From Oceanobacter kriegii DSM 6294 (lineage in GTDB: Bacteria; Pseudomonadota; Gammaproteobacteria; Pseudomonadales; Oceanobacteraceae): a DNA stretch of 64,000 bases. Position numbers and translations under genes: made by a program. The stretch is from the NCBI RefSeq assembly GCF_000422845.1, contig NZ_KE383934.1, positions 62,001-126,000 of the forward strand, given 5' to 3'. Every line of letters begins with the position of its first letter. The stretch's first letter is position 1. A model generated the notes under the pieces. It worked only from the letters and a program-made list of their open reading frames with translations. It was not told where the DNA came from and searched no databases. Of the stretch, positions 44,312 to 54,065 are shown piece after piece.

Positions 44312-46318
44312 ATGGAAGCCAACTGGCAGCAGTCCCTTCAGCAATTCTTTGGTTTTGATGGCTTACGCCCCGGTCAACAGCCGGTGGTGGAGGCGATATT
44401 GGACGGTCGTTCGGCGGCGGCTATTTTCCCAACCGGATCGGGTAAGTCGCTGTGCTATCAGTTGCCCGCCTTGATGCTGCCGCATTTGACGTTGGTGATT
44501 TCTCCGCTGTTGGCGCTGATGCAGGATCAGGTGCAATTCCTCAAGTCGAAAGGCATTGCGGCGGCGACCATCGACTCCAGTCAGAGCCGTGATGAAACCC
44601 AGGAGGTGATGAATGGCGTTCGGTCTGGGACCATCAAGATTCTGATGGTGTCGGTCGAGCGGTTGAAGAACGAACGCTTTCGCCAGTTTATCTCGCAAGT
44701 ACCCATTTCCCTGCTGGTCGTCGACGAAGCCCACTGTATTTCCGAATGGGGCCACAACTTCCGGCCGGATTACCTCAAGCTGCCAGACTATTGCCGCGAG
44801 TTTGACGTAGAGCAGGTGCTGTTGCTCACCGCCACTGCCACACAAGCGGTGATCGACGACATGCAGAAGCACTTCGCCATTGCCTCAGACGACGTGGTAA
44901 CCACCGGCTTTCATCGGCCTAATTTGCGCTTGCTGGTGCAGCCGACGGTTGAGTCGGAGCGCACCCAGAAATGCGCCCGCTGGTTGAATCATCTGGCTGA
45001 AAAGTCAGCGCAAAAACAGCAGGATTTTGCCGCCATTGTCTATGTGACGTTACAGAATACTGCCGAGCACGTGGCGGAGGCCCTGGCCCGGCAGCTGAGC
45101 TTTCCGGTACGTGCCTATCATGCCGGTTTGCCTGCAGAACAACGGGATCAGATTCAGCGGCAGTTTATGAGTGGTGAAATCCCGGTGATTGTCGCCACCA
45201 TTGCTTTTGGCATGGGGGTGGATAAAAGCAATATTCGCCAGGTTATTCACTACGACCTGCCCAAGTCGGTTGAAAACTACAGCCAGGAAATTGGTCGCGC
45301 CGGGCGAGATGGCAAGCCGTCGGACTGCGTGATGCTGGCGGATCAGTCGGGACTGACGGTGCTGGAAAACTTCGTATACGGCGATGCGCCAGAGCTGAGT
45401 GGCATCGAACAGGTGATTCAGACCATTCAGCAGCAGCTGCAAACGGACCATCAGGGCTCGGCGCAGTGGGAAGTGCTGATGACGCCGCTGTCCAGTGCCA
45501 CCAACATTCGCATGTTGCCGCTGAAAACCCTGTTGGTGAACCTCGAAATGCAAGCTGTGCTGACCTCCCAGTATAGCTACTTTGCTGAATATCGGTACAA
45601 ATTGCAGGGCTCTGAAGCCGAGTTGTTAGGCCACTTTGACCCGCAGCGGCAGCAGTTTTTGAAGACCTTGCTGAACACCAGCAAGCAGGGCCGCAGCTGG
45701 TACACATTGGATACCGAAAAACTGGAACAGGCGTTAGCTAACGGCGGTGATGCAGGCTCCCAAAGTACAGCGGAGCCACCAAGGGTTCGTGCTCTGAAAG
45801 CGCTGGAGTTTTGTCAGGAGCGCGGCTGGTTGCAGCTTGAAAGCAAGCAGATGACCGACGTGTATCGGGTCGATGCCAACAAGCTTGCAACCCCACAGTT
45901 GGCGACCAACCTGCATCAACACTTTCTGGACAAACAGCAGAACGAAATCCAGCGCATCCACAAGATGCTCGACCTGTTTCGACAGCCGCAGTGTGTGTCG
46001 CGCCGGTTAGCACACTATTTTGGCGAAAACATGGGCCACGACTGTGGCATCTGCTCGGTGTGCCGAGGCCAATTCCAAAGCTGGCCAGAAGCTTCGGCAG
46101 ACGCCTCGCTGGCTGGCATTGACCTGGCTGCGATGGTTGCACCATTGAATCAGGCGGTGCAGCAGCAGTTTGGTGTGCTGCCGTCTGTTGAGCTGCAAAC
46201 CCGCTTTCTGTGCGGCATTCATGTGCCCTGGTTTACCAAGGTTAAAGCCCGTTCGCTGGCGGGCTTTGGCAAGCTCGAGCAAGTGCCGTATGAGGTTGTT
46301 AAAGCGCAGTTGGTGTAG
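44312..46318 (+). CDS. recQ: RecQ-family ATP-dependent DNA helicase
   Basis: A 668-aa superfamily 2 helicase. Motif I (FPTGSGKSLCYQLPAL), DEAH box (VVDEAHCISEWGHNFRPDY), motif III (LLTATAT) and motif VI (QEIGRAGRDGKPSDC) are present. A RecQ-type zinc cluster is suggested by DCGICSVC near residue 575. No HRDC domain is recognisable, so it may differ from the housekeeping RecQ. It unwinds 3'-5' duplex and recombination intermediates. It stands alone between structured repeat B and the REP-flanked transposase. Confidence 0.88.
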   Translation: MEANWQQSLQQFFGFDGLRPGQQPVVEAILDGRSAAAIFPTGSGKSLCYQLPALMLPHLTLVISPLLALMQDQVQFLKSKGIAAATIDSSQSRDETQEVMNGVRSGTIKILMVSVERLKNERFRQFISQVPISLLVVDEAHCISEWGHNFRPDYLKLPDYCREFDVEQVLLLTATATQAVIDDMQKHFAIASDDVVTTGFHRPNLRLLVQPTVESERTQKCARWLNHLAEKSAQKQQDFAAIVYVTLQNTAEHVAEALARQLSFPVRAYHAGLPAEQRDQIQRQFMSGEIPVIVATIAFGMGVDKSNIRQVIHYDLPKSVENYSQEIGRAGRDGKPSDCVMLADQSGLTVLENFVYGDAPELSGIEQVIQTIQQQLQTDHQGSAQWEVLMTPLSSATNIRMLPLKTLLVNLEMQAVLTSQYSYFAEYRYKLQGSEAELLGHFDPQRQQFLKTLLNTSKQGRSWYTLDTEKLEQALANGGDAGSQSTAEPPRVRALKALEFCQERGWLQLESKQMTDVYRVDANKLATPQLATNLHQHFLDKQQNEIQRIHKMLDLFRQPQCVSRRLAHYFGENMGHDCGICSVCRGQFQSWPEASADASLAGIDLAAMVAPLNQAVQQQFGVLPSVELQTRFLCGIHVPWFTKVKARSLAGFGKLEQVPYEVVKAQLV

Positions 46319-46353
46319 AAGTGGATAGAAGATTATTCGATTGGAATGACGGC

Positions 46354-46440
46354 TGATGGGCACGAGTGCCCATCCTATTTGCTAAACGAAGCCAAAATCT
46401 GCGTAGCGTTAAAACATAGGATGGTGCGCTTGCGCCCATC
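46354..46440. repeat. REP pair (BIME) upstream of the RAYT gene
   Basis: Two inverted palindromic units, GATGGGCACGAGTGCCCATC (46354-46373) and, reversed, ATAGGATGGTGCGCTTGCGC (from 46416), are separated by a 38-nt spacer. The same layout recurs downstream of the transposase. They are the likely substrates of that enzyme. Confidence 0.85.
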
Positions 46441-46478
46441 AAAACTGATCGAACTATCCAAAACAGCATGGAAGCCTT

Positions 46479-47006
46479 ATGGATTATCGTCGTTCGCACA
46501 TAGCTGGTGCCTGCTACTTTTTCACAGTAGTCACTCATCACCGACGCCCGATTCTGGTCGAGAATATTGGCTTGTTAAGAGCAGCTTTTCGACAGGTTAA
46601 GGTGCGCTACCCGTTTGATATTCACGGCATTGTGGTATTGCCCGATCACTTGCACTGCCTCTGGCAATTACCTCCTTACGACAGTAACAACGCGATACGC
46701 TGGTCGCAGATCAAATCGTTGTTTTCCCGGGAGTTACCGTCATTTTCAGATCGCCCCTCATTGAAAAACAAACGTGAAAAGGGGATATGGCAACGCCGTT
46801 TTTGGGAACACGTGATCACTGATGAACATGATTGGCGAACACACATGGACTACATTCACTTTAATCCGGTCAAGCATGGTTACAGCAAACGGCCTTGCGA
46901 TTGGCGTTGGAGTTCGTTCGAGCAATGCGTTGCAAAGGGATGGTATTCACCTGATTGGGGCCAGCCCCACGATGTTTTGGAGGTTGAGAGGTTGTTCATT
47001 GAATAG
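46479..47006 (+). CDS. REP-associated tyrosine transposase (RAYT)
   Basis: A 175-aa Y1/HUH transposase of the IS200-related TnpA_REP group. The HUH-like pair is HLH (H57, H59 in PDHLHCLW) and the catalytic tyrosine is probably Y125 in HMDYIHFNPVKHGY. The basic C-terminal WRWSSFEQCV is typical. It is a single-copy domesticated-looking gene flanked on both sides by REP pairs, the standard RAYT arrangement. These enzymes cut single-stranded REP hairpins and are thought to spread REP sequences. It lies directly before queG, at the right end of the block that interrupts orn-queG. Confidence 0.92.
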   Translation: MDYRRSHIAGACYFFTVVTHHRRPILVENIGLLRAAFRQVKVRYPFDIHGIVVLPDHLHCLWQLPPYDSNNAIRWSQIKSLFSRELPSFSDRPSLKNKREKGIWQRRFWEHVITDEHDWRTHMDYIHFNPVKHGYSKRPCDWRWSSFEQCVAKGWYSPDWGQPHDVLEVERLFIE

Positions 47007-47070
47007 TGCCGGGTTGAGTTTGCAGTCGGACGAGCTCCAGAAGGGCAGGTTTGTGTAGGAATCTGCGCTT

Positions 47071-47192
47071 GATGGGCACGAGTGCCCATCCTATTTACGT
47101 GCCAATCAAAGATCATAGGATGGTGCGCTTTCTCCAAGCTAAGCCGAAATCTGCGTAGCGTTAAAACATAGGATGGCGCGCTTGCGCCCATC
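47071..47192. repeat. REP cluster downstream of the RAYT gene
   Basis: A REP unit at 47071-47090 identical to the upstream one, a partial reversed unit at about 47115-47130 and a full reversed unit at 47168-47192. The spacer ATCTGCGTAGCGTTAAAACA occurs in both flanking clusters, so they share an origin. Confidence 0.85.
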
Positions 47193-47209
47193 AAAGTCTC
47201 TTGGCCTGG

Positions 47210-48319
47210 TCAGCCCTGCTGTCGGGTCAGCGCCCAGTCAATGTGTTCCTGCACCATGTCGCTGACTAACGGTCGTTTCTTTTGCAAGGCATCGATCACT
47301 TCCAGGCTGGCGGGTGCATTGCCCAGCCCTACGGCAATATTGCGGAGCCAGTTTTCGTAACCGGTGCGGCGAATGGGCATGCCTTCGGTCTTTTTCAGGA
47401 AGGTGGCTTCGTCCCAGGCGAACAGCTCCAGCAGGCCGGCTTTATCCAGCTGGTGGCGGGGGCTGAAGTCTTCTTCTTCACTGGTGTCGCTGATGCGGTT
47501 CCAGGGGCACACCATCTGACAGTCGTCACAGCCAAAAATGCGGTTGCCCATGGGTTCCCGCAGGGCTTCCGGGATCGGGCCTTTCAGTTCAATGGTCAGG
47601 TAGGAAATGCACTTGCGGGCATCGAGTTCGTAGGGGCCGGTAAAGGCGTCTGTCGGACACAGGTCGAGGCAGCTGGTGCAGCGGGCGCAGTGGTTTTTTT
47701 CGTAGGGTTGATCGACCGGCAGCGGCAAGTCGGTGAGAATTTCGCCCAGAAAAAAGTACGAGCCAGCTTTGCGGTTGATGATCAGGGTGTGTTTGCCAGT
47801 CCAGCCGAGTCCGGCTTTTTGCGCTAACGGCCGTTCCATAATGGGAGCGCTGTCGACGAATGCCCGGAAATCCATGGCACCAGCGGCTTCGCGCAGCTTG
47901 TTGCCCAGCTGGGTCAGGCGCTTACGCACCAGTTTGTGGTAGTCCCGACCCAGTGAATAGCGTGAGATATAGGCCTTGTCCGGGTTGCGCAATTGCTCAA
48001 CCTGATCAACCCCGGGGGGCAGGTAGTTTATGCGGGCGCTGATCACCCGAACGGTACCCGGGTGCAGTTTTTCCGGGTGCCAACGCATGTCATCGTGGGC
48101 AGCCATGTAGTCCATGTCGCCGTGGTAGCCCTTGGCCAGCCAGTCCTGCAACTCTTCACCGGCTTCTGTCAGGTCGATATCGGTAACGCCGACTTGCTGG
48201 AATCCCAGCTCGGCTGCCCATTGGTCGAGTTGCGCCCGCAACTGTTGCATGGCCATGATGTCGGCGCTGGTGCCGTCTTTGATACCGGTCGTCGCATTAT
48301 ACTGGGCATTATCGGACAT
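47210..48319 (-). CDS. queG: Epoxyqueuosine reductase
   Basis: A 369-aa cobalamin- and Fe-S-dependent enzyme that reduces epoxyqueuosine to queuosine in tRNA. The two [4Fe-4S] motifs are visible (CARCTSCLDLCPTDAF, CDDCQMVCPWN). The N-terminal cobalamin-binding part includes RYSLGRDYHKLVRKRL. It is divergent from nnrD, as usual. A later cobalamin riboswitch in the window suggests that the cell regulates its B12 supply. Confidence 0.94.
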   Translation of the reverse strand: MSDNAQYNATTGIKDGTSADIMAMQQLRAQLDQWAAELGFQQVGVTDIDLTEAGEELQDWLAKGYHGDMDYMAAHDDMRWHPEKLHPGTVRVISARINYLPPGVDQVEQLRNPDKAYISRYSLGRDYHKLVRKRLTQLGNKLREAAGAMDFRAFVDSAPIMERPLAQKAGLGWTGKHTLIINRKAGSYFFLGEILTDLPLPVDQPYEKNHCARCTSCLDLCPTDAFTGPYELDARKCISYLTIELKGPIPEALREPMGNRIFGCDDCQMVCPWNRISDTSEEEDFSPRHQLDKAGLLELFAWDEATFLKKTEGMPIRRTGYENWLRNIAVGLGNAPASLEVIDALQKKRPLVSDMVQEHIDWALTRQQG

Positions 48320-48538
48320 GATTGGCTAGCTATTGGCGTCAGAGGTTATAATCATTAACTTTATCACAGAGGCGTCGGGCCAGGCGTTCGGGAGCTGGCT
48401 TTCCGGAAATATGCTGAACTTTATTGGCCAGCAACGACCTCTTAATAAACAAGCGTGTTCAAGCGCGGGCTTTTTAAGGCTTGCCGGAGCACGAGTCAAT
48501 GTGTCGAGTACAACTTGCATAACAGAAAGGTGACAGGG

Positions 48539-50065
48539 ATGAAACGACCGCACAGCGTGATGGATCACCTGCCGGGAGCGGTATACACGGCAGAGCAGGT
48601 TCGTGCTCTGGACGCTGCAGCAATCTCGCTGGAAAACACCCGTACGTTCGAATTGATGGCACGCGCTGGCGAAGCCGCGTTTGCTTGCCTGATAGAGCGT
48701 TGGCCAGAAGCCGAACACCTGTGTGTGGTGGCCGGTAATGGCAACAACGGTGGTGATGGCTATTACCTTGCCGCGCTGGCGGCCCTGCATGGTATTGGCG
48801 TCAGCCTCTATACCCTTGGCGATCATTCCAACCTTTCTGAAGCCAGTCAGGAAGCCCGCACACTGGCAGACGATGCCGGTGTGGTGGCGAAGCCATTCGA
48901 AGGCGAATTTGATTTTGACGGCGATGTGATCGTCGATGCCCTTCTGGGCACCGGTCTGAACAAGATCGTCAGCGGTCGTTACGCCGAAGCCATTCATGCC
49001 ATTAATGTTCACCCGGCTGCGGTGATGTCGCTGGATTTGCCATCTGGCCTCAACGCCGATACCGGCTGCATCATGGGTGCCGTGGTGAAGGCCGATATAA
49101 CGGTCAGCTTTGTGGGTATCAAGCGCGGTTTGCTGGTAGTGGAAGGCCCGGACTACTGTGGCGATATCGCCTTTGCGCCGCTGTCGACCCATGCCGAACT
49201 GGCATTTCAGGTCATTCCCGATGCTGAACGCATCAGCTGGTCGCGACTGCAGAAAACGCAGGAGCTGTTACCGGCTCGCAGTGGCAACTCCCATAAGGGC
49301 ATGTTTGGTCATGTGCTGGTGATTGGTGGTGACCACGGCATGGCCGGTGCCGTGAGCATGGCCAGTGAATCCGCAGCCCGAATGGGCGCTGGACTGGTCA
49401 GCTGCGCGACCCGCCCAGAACACGTTATGCCACTGCTGGCGCGTCGCCCGGAGGTGATGACGCTGGGCGTGAACTCCGGTCAGGAACTGATTGGCAAACT
49501 GGATGCTCCAACCGTGCTGGCAATCGGCCCGGGACTGGGCTCCAGCAGCTGGTCGGAATTGATGATGCAGCAGGTGCTGGAGTCCGACAAACCTCTAGTA
49601 CTGGATGCCGATGCGCTTAACTTGCTGGCGTCACCAGCTTGGTTCCGCGAGTTTTCCGAGCGCAACGTGGTGATGACACCGCACCCGGGCGAAGCGGCGA
49701 GGCTACTGGGGCTGGATACCGTGGAAGTGCAGCGGGACCGTTTCAAGGCCGCCCGTGAACTGGCCAAAAAATATCAGGCCGTGGTGGTGCTGAAAGGTCG
49801 CGGTACTCTGGTTGCTGACCCGAGTGGTCGAGTGGCGGTGTGCACCGACGGCAATGCCGGCATGGCATCCGGTGGCATGGGCGATGTGTTAACCGGTGTG
49901 ATTGCAGCGCTGCTGGCACAAGGACTGGACGGCTGGAAAGCCGCTCGTCTGGGGGTTTGCCTGCACAGTGCCGCAGCCGATCTGGCAGCCGAAGAAGGCG
50001 GTCCACGAGGTCTGCTGGCGACCGACCTGATGCCCTGGTTGCGAAACCTGAACAACACAGCGTAA
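48539..50065 (+). CDS. nnrD: Bifunctional NAD(P)H-hydrate epimerase / ADP-dependent dehydratase
   Basis: A 508-aa repair enzyme. The N-terminal YjeF_N epimerase domain covers about 15-215 (VAGNGNNGGDGYYLA, SLDLPSGLNADTG). The C-terminal carbohydrate-kinase-like dehydratase covers about 230-500 (GHVLVIGGDHGMAGA, MTPHPGEAARLLG, NAGMASGGMGDVLTG). It repairs hydrated NADH and NADPH. The ATG at 48539 gives a natural N-terminus; the open frame extends 28 codons upstream. It is first in the nnrD-tsaE-amiB-mutL-miaA-hfq series. Confidence 0.94.
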   Translation: MKRPHSVMDHLPGAVYTAEQVRALDAAAISLENTRTFELMARAGEAAFACLIERWPEAEHLCVVAGNGNNGGDGYYLAALAALHGIGVSLYTLGDHSNLSEASQEARTLADDAGVVAKPFEGEFDFDGDVIVDALLGTGLNKIVSGRYAEAIHAINVHPAAVMSLDLPSGLNADTGCIMGAVVKADITVSFVGIKRGLLVVEGPDYCGDIAFAPLSTHAELAFQVIPDAERISWSRLQKTQELLPARSGNSHKGMFGHVLVIGGDHGMAGAVSMASESAARMGAGLVSCATRPEHVMPLLARRPEVMTLGVNSGQELIGKLDAPTVLAIGPGLGSSSWSELMMQQVLESDKPLVLDADALNLLASPAWFREFSERNVVMTPHPGEAARLLGLDTVEVQRDRFKAARELAKKYQAVVVLKGRGTLVADPSGRVAVCTDGNAGMASGGMGDVLTGVIAALLAQGLDGWKAARLGVCLHSAAADLAAEEGGPRGLLATDLMPWLRNLNNTA

Positions 50066-50145
50066 GCGGCTGGTCTTGCCCGACGGGACTGGTAAACTGA
50101 CGCTGAATATTACTGTAAGACGTAACGGCGTGAGCGATATCCCGA

Positions 50146-50664
50146 GTGAGTGATTTACCAACCAACTCCCTGAGCAAAGTTCTCCATGGCGAAAGTGCAA
50201 CCCTGGCTTTCGCTGCATCCATGGCCCCGCTGCTGACGTCGGGCGGTCTGATTTTTCTGCAAGGCACGCTGGGGGCTGGCAAAACCGCTTTCAGTCGTGG
50301 CCTGATCCAGGCCATGGGCCATCAAGGCCCGGTGAAAAGCCCTACCTACACGCTAGTGGAAGATTATCCATTGGCAAACACCCACGTGTATCACTTCGAC
50401 CTGTATCGCCTTGGCGACCCGGAAGAACTGGAGTTTATGGGTATTCGTGATTACATCGATGGCGATTCCCTGTGCCTGATCGAATGGCCAGACAAGGGGC
50501 AGGGGGTTCTGCCTGCTGCCGACCTGACCATTGAGCTGCAAGACCTTGGCGAATCCCGTCGTATTATTCTGACAGCGGCCAGTTCTCGTGCCGAACTCTG
50601 GTTGCAACAGCTGGCGGCCAACGACGCCGACTTACAAGCGTTCAGCAGCGGCGGTGCCGACTGA
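50146..50664 (+). CDS. tsaE: tRNA threonylcarbamoyladenosine biosynthesis ATPase TsaE
   Basis: A 172-aa P-loop ATPase. Walker A is GTLGAGKTAFSRG; SPTYTLVEDY and HFDLYRL follow, and the conserved LIEWPDKG is present. TsaE works with TsaB and TsaD to make t6A37 in tRNA. It starts with GTG and overlaps amiB by one base (TGATG). Confidence 0.93.
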   Translation: MSDLPTNSLSKVLHGESATLAFAASMAPLLTSGGLIFLQGTLGAGKTAFSRGLIQAMGHQGPVKSPTYTLVEDYPLANTHVYHFDLYRLGDPEELEFMGIRDYIDGDSLCLIEWPDKGQGVLPAADLTIELQDLGESRRIILTAASSRAELWLQQLAANDADLQAFSSGGAD

Positions 50665-52079
50665 TGTGGTCGCGGGTTCTGCTGCCTGTTCGTTGGGCCG
50701 TGAATGGTGTTTCGTCCTTGCTTGGCAGCCAGCGTTCAGCCGTATCCACAACGCTGCTGACGACACTGACTGCTCTGGCTGCACAGGGATTGGCTCCCAC
50801 AGCATGGGCTGATGTTGAAGACATTCGGGTTTGGCAGTCGCCGGAAAGTACCCGTCTGGTGCTGGACCTGACCGAATCCACCGAACACAAGATATTCCCG
50901 CTCAGTAACCCTAATCGGGTGGTGATCGATTTATCCGATTCCAAAATGCTGATCGACCCGTCCGCAGTGGATATTGCCGAAACCGCCGTGGCGGGTATTC
51001 GCACTGGCAGCCCCAGCAAGAACACCTTGCGCATTGTGCTGGATCTTAATGAAACCCTGAAGGTCAGCAGCTTCCCGCTGGCACCAAACGACGTCTACAA
51101 AAATCACCGCCTGGTGGTGGACCTCAAGCGTGCCGATACCGGTCAGTCCGTGGTGCCGGTGAAAGAGGTGAAAGCGCCAAAGGGCAAGGCCCGTGACATC
51201 ATCGTCGCGATTGATGCCGGTCACGGCGGTGAAGACCCGGGTGCATCCGGCCCTCGTCGCACCAAGGAAAAACACGTGGTGCTGGCGATTGCCAAAAAAC
51301 TCGAAAAACTGTTGAAAGACGAGCCGGGCTACACACCGTTTATGGTGCGCACCGGCGACTACTACATTGGCCTGCGTGAGCGTACCGAGAAGGCCCGCTC
51401 CGCCAATGCCGACTTCTTCGTATCGATTCACGCCGACGCCTTCAAGAACCCGAAGGCCCACGGAAGTTCGGTGTACGTGCTGTCCGATCGTGGTGCCACC
51501 TCAGAAACCGCCCGCTGGCTGGCCGATAACGAAAATAATGCTGACCTGATTGGCGGGATCTCCCTTGGCGACAAGGATGATCACCTGAAAATGACCTTGC
51601 TGGATTTGTCGATGACCTATCAGCGCAACTCCAGCAAGCGCATTGGTGCCGATATTCTCAAATACATGGGCAATATCTCTTACCTGCACAAGCGTCAGGT
51701 CGAAGAAGCCGCCTTTGTGGTACTGAAAGCCCCCGACATGCCGGCCTTGCTGGTGGAAACCGGGTTTATTTCCAACCCCGGCGAAGAGCGTAAGCTGAAC
51801 ACCAGCAGCTATCAGCAGAAAATGGCCGGGGCGATTTTCAACGGCCTGAAAAAGTACTTCAAGGACCATCCACCCAATGGCACCTTTGTGGAAAACCGTC
51901 GCAATACGGTACCCAATGCCAGTTCCGGCGGTACCCGGTCGTATGTGATTCGCAGTGGTGATACCCTGTCGGAAATTGCCCTCGATAACGGTGTCGCCAT
52001 CGCTGAATTGCGCCGTTTGAACGGACTCAGCAACGACCGCATTCGCATCGGTCAAACCATCAAGATACCCAACTCCTGA
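50664..52079 (+). CDS. amiB: N-acetylmuramoyl-L-alanine amidase AmiB type (AMIN, amidase_3, LysM)
   Basis: A 471-aa periplasmic zinc amidase that splits septal peptidoglycan. After an export signal (about 1-48), an AMIN domain (about 50-140) targets it to the septum. The amidase_3 domain (about 170-395) contains DAGHGGEDPGASG and the late LLVETGFISNPGEE. One LysM repeat (about 425-470: YVIRSGDTLSEIALDNGV) ends the protein. Start and stop are coupled to tsaE and lie 6 bp before mutL. Confidence 0.93.
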   Translation: MWSRVLLPVRWAVNGVSSLLGSQRSAVSTTLLTTLTALAAQGLAPTAWADVEDIRVWQSPESTRLVLDLTESTEHKIFPLSNPNRVVIDLSDSKMLIDPSAVDIAETAVAGIRTGSPSKNTLRIVLDLNETLKVSSFPLAPNDVYKNHRLVVDLKRADTGQSVVPVKEVKAPKGKARDIIVAIDAGHGGEDPGASGPRRTKEKHVVLAIAKKLEKLLKDEPGYTPFMVRTGDYYIGLRERTEKARSANADFFVSIHADAFKNPKAHGSSVYVLSDRGATSETARWLADNENNADLIGGISLGDKDDHLKMTLLDLSMTYQRNSSKRIGADILKYMGNISYLHKRQVEEAAFVVLKAPDMPALLVETGFISNPGEERKLNTSSYQQKMAGAIFNGLKKYFKDHPPNGTFVENRRNTVPNASSGGTRSYVIRSGDTLSEIALDNGVAIAELRRLNGLSNDRIRIGQTIKIPNS

Positions 52080-52085
52080 TACCTC

Positions 52086-54065
52086 ATGCCCCAGATTCAT
52101 TTACTGTCGCCTCGCCTCGCTAACCAGATTGCTGCTGGCGAGGTGGTCGAGCGTCCGGCCAACATCGTCAAGGAATTGGTCGAAAACGCCCTGGATGCCG
52201 GTGCCAACCGCATTGACATTGATGCCGAGCAGGGCGGTGTAAAGCTGCTGCGCGTGCGCGACAACGGCTGTGGCATCAGCAAGGATGACTTGCCGCTGGC
52301 ACTGAGCCGCCACGCAACCAGCAAGATCATTACCCTCGACGATCTGGAAGCGGTCGTGACCATGGGCTTTCGCGGCGAAGCGCTGGCGTCGATCAGCTCG
52401 GTATCTCGACTGACCCTGACGTCTCGCGCGGAAGACGCCGACCTGGCCTGGCAGGTGGAGGCCGAAGGCCGTGATATGACCACCAATGTGACGCCAGCAG
52501 CGCACCCGACGGGTACAACGCTGGAAGTGCGTGACCTGTTTTTCAACACGCCAGCCCGCCGCAAATTCCTTCGCACGGAAAAAACCGAATTTAACCATCT
52601 GGAAGAGCACCTGAAGAAGCTGGCGCTGAGTCGTTACGACGTGGCTTTCAGCCTGCGCCACAACGGCAAGGTGATTCACCAGTTGCGAGCGGCGGAACGC
52701 GGCATTGAAAAAGAGCGCCGGGTGGCGGCCTTGCTGTCACCGCAATTCATCGACAATGCGGTGCATATCGATACCGAAGTGACCGGGCTGACGCTGAAAG
52801 GCTGGGTTGCGCTGCCAACCTACAGCCGCTCACAGGCCGATATGCAGTACTTCTTTGTGAACGGCCGGGCGGTGCGCGACAAGCTGGTAGTGCACGCCAT
52901 CAAGCAAGCCTATCGCGACGTGTTATATCACGGCCGTCAGCCGGCCTTTGTGTTGTATCTGGAACTTGATCCCAAGCTGGTGGACGTTAACGTTCACCCG
53001 ACCAAGCACGAAGTGCGTTTCCGTGATGGCCGTCTGGTGCACGATTTCCTGTTCCGCACCTTGCATCGAGTATTGGGCGATGTGCGTCCGCAGGATCAAT
53101 TGCCGCCGACTCAAGGCAGTGATCTGAATGCCGGAGTGGTGGTGGAATCCGGTCAGGCTGGCACTGGCCAAGGAGTGGGCTCTGGAACAGACTCGGGCTT
53201 TGGCCTGAATCAGAATAACGCGCCTGCTTCCGGGCAAGCCGCCGGTGAATTTGCCGGTCAGGAGCGGTTGCCATGGCAAGCGGCTCCGGCGGGCGGCACA
53301 GCGGTGCCCTCTGAAGGCGGAGCTGGCAATTGGGCCTCTGGCGGTTTTGGCCAGCGTCCACAGGGTTCTCAGGTAGCCGATCAAATGGCCGCCTATCGCA
53401 GTATGAGCGAACCGCTACCGGTCAATAACGATTTGCCCGTGTCCGGCATGCCGCAAAGCCTGCCAGAACAAACCGACGACGTGCCGCCGCTGGGGTTTGC
53501 CATTGCCCAGTTGCACGGCATTTATATCCTGTCGCAGAACAAGGTGGGGCTGGTGCTGGTGGATATGCACGCCGCCCACGAACGCATTACCTATGAACGC
53601 TTGAAAGTCGCTGTCGATCAGCAAACCGTCGCCAGCCAACCCTTGCTGGTACCCGAAACCCTGGCGGTATCCGAGCGCGAGGCCGATGCGGCCGAGCAAT
53701 TCGCTGATGACTTCAAGGTGCTGGGGGTTGAACTGGCTCGCTCTGGCCCGGAATCGATCCTGATTCGTCAGATTCCGGTACTGCTGCAAGCCGCGCCGGT
53801 ACAGCAATTGATTACCGATATGCTGGGCGACCTGATGGAACACGGCACTTCCGACCGCATTCAGGCCCACCGCAACGAAATCCTGTCGACCATGGCGTGT
53901 CACGGTTCGGTGCGGGCCAACCGCAAACTGACGATTCCGGAAATGAACGGCTTGCTGCGCGATATGGAAGCCACCGAGCGCAGTGGTCAGTGCAACCATG
54001 GTCGTCCAACCTGGACGCAGCTCAGCATGGCTGAGCTGGATAAACTGTTTTTACGAGGTCGCTGA
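52086..54065 (+). CDS. mutL: DNA mismatch repair protein MutL
   Basis: A 659-aa GHKL ATPase that links MutS to downstream repair. N-terminal motifs: [35 protein letters not shown] Gly/Gln-rich linker of about 110 residues precedes the C-terminal dimerisation domain. That domain has [12 protein letters not shown] near residue 493, close to the endonuclease motif DQHA(X)2E(X)4E, together with [11 protein letters not shown] and CNHGRPTW. It may therefore be a nicking MutL, as in organisms without MutH. Its stop overlaps the miaA start by one base. Confidence 0.95.
   Translation: MPQIHLLSPRLANQIAAGEVVERPANIVKELVENALDAGANRIDIDAEQGGVKLLRVRDNGCGISKDDLPLALSRHATSKIITLDDLEAVVTMGFRGEALASISSVSRLTLTSRAEDADLAWQVEAEGRDMTTNVTPAAHPTGTTLEVRDLFFNTPARRKFLRTEKTEFNHLEEHLKKLALSRYDVAFSLRHNGKVIHQLRAAERGIEKERRVAALLSPQFIDNAVHIDTEVTGLTLKGWVALPTYSRSQADMQYFFVNGRAVRDKLVVHAIKQAYRDVLYHGRQPAFVLYLELDPKLVDVNVHPTKHEVRFRDGRLVHDFLFRTLHRVLGDVRPQDQLPPTQGSDLNAGVVVESGQAGTGQGVGSGTDSGFGLNQNNAPASGQAAGEFAGQERLPWQAAPAGGTAVPSEGGAGNWASGGFGQRPQGSQVADQMAAYRSMSEPLPVNNDLPVSGMPQSLPEQTDDVPPLGFAIAQLHGIYILSQNKVGLVLVDMHAAHERITYERLKVAVDQQTVASQPLLVPETLAVSEREADAAEQFADDFKVLGVELARSGPESILIRQIPVLLQAAPVQQLITDMLGDLMEHGTSDRIQAHRNEILSTMACHGSVRANRKLTIPEMNGLLRDMEATERSGQCNHGRPTWTQLSMAELDKLFLRGR

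Noticed and set aside
46354-47192. Possible CRISPR array from repeated palindromes
   Set aside because: Units are inverted, irregularly spaced and flank a RAYT gene, which fits REP/BIME elements; no cas genes are present.
46299-47194. Small minus-strand frames sharing the peptide APSYVLTLRRF
   Set aside because: The shared peptide comes from the REP spacer repeated on both sides of the transposase, not from a gene family.
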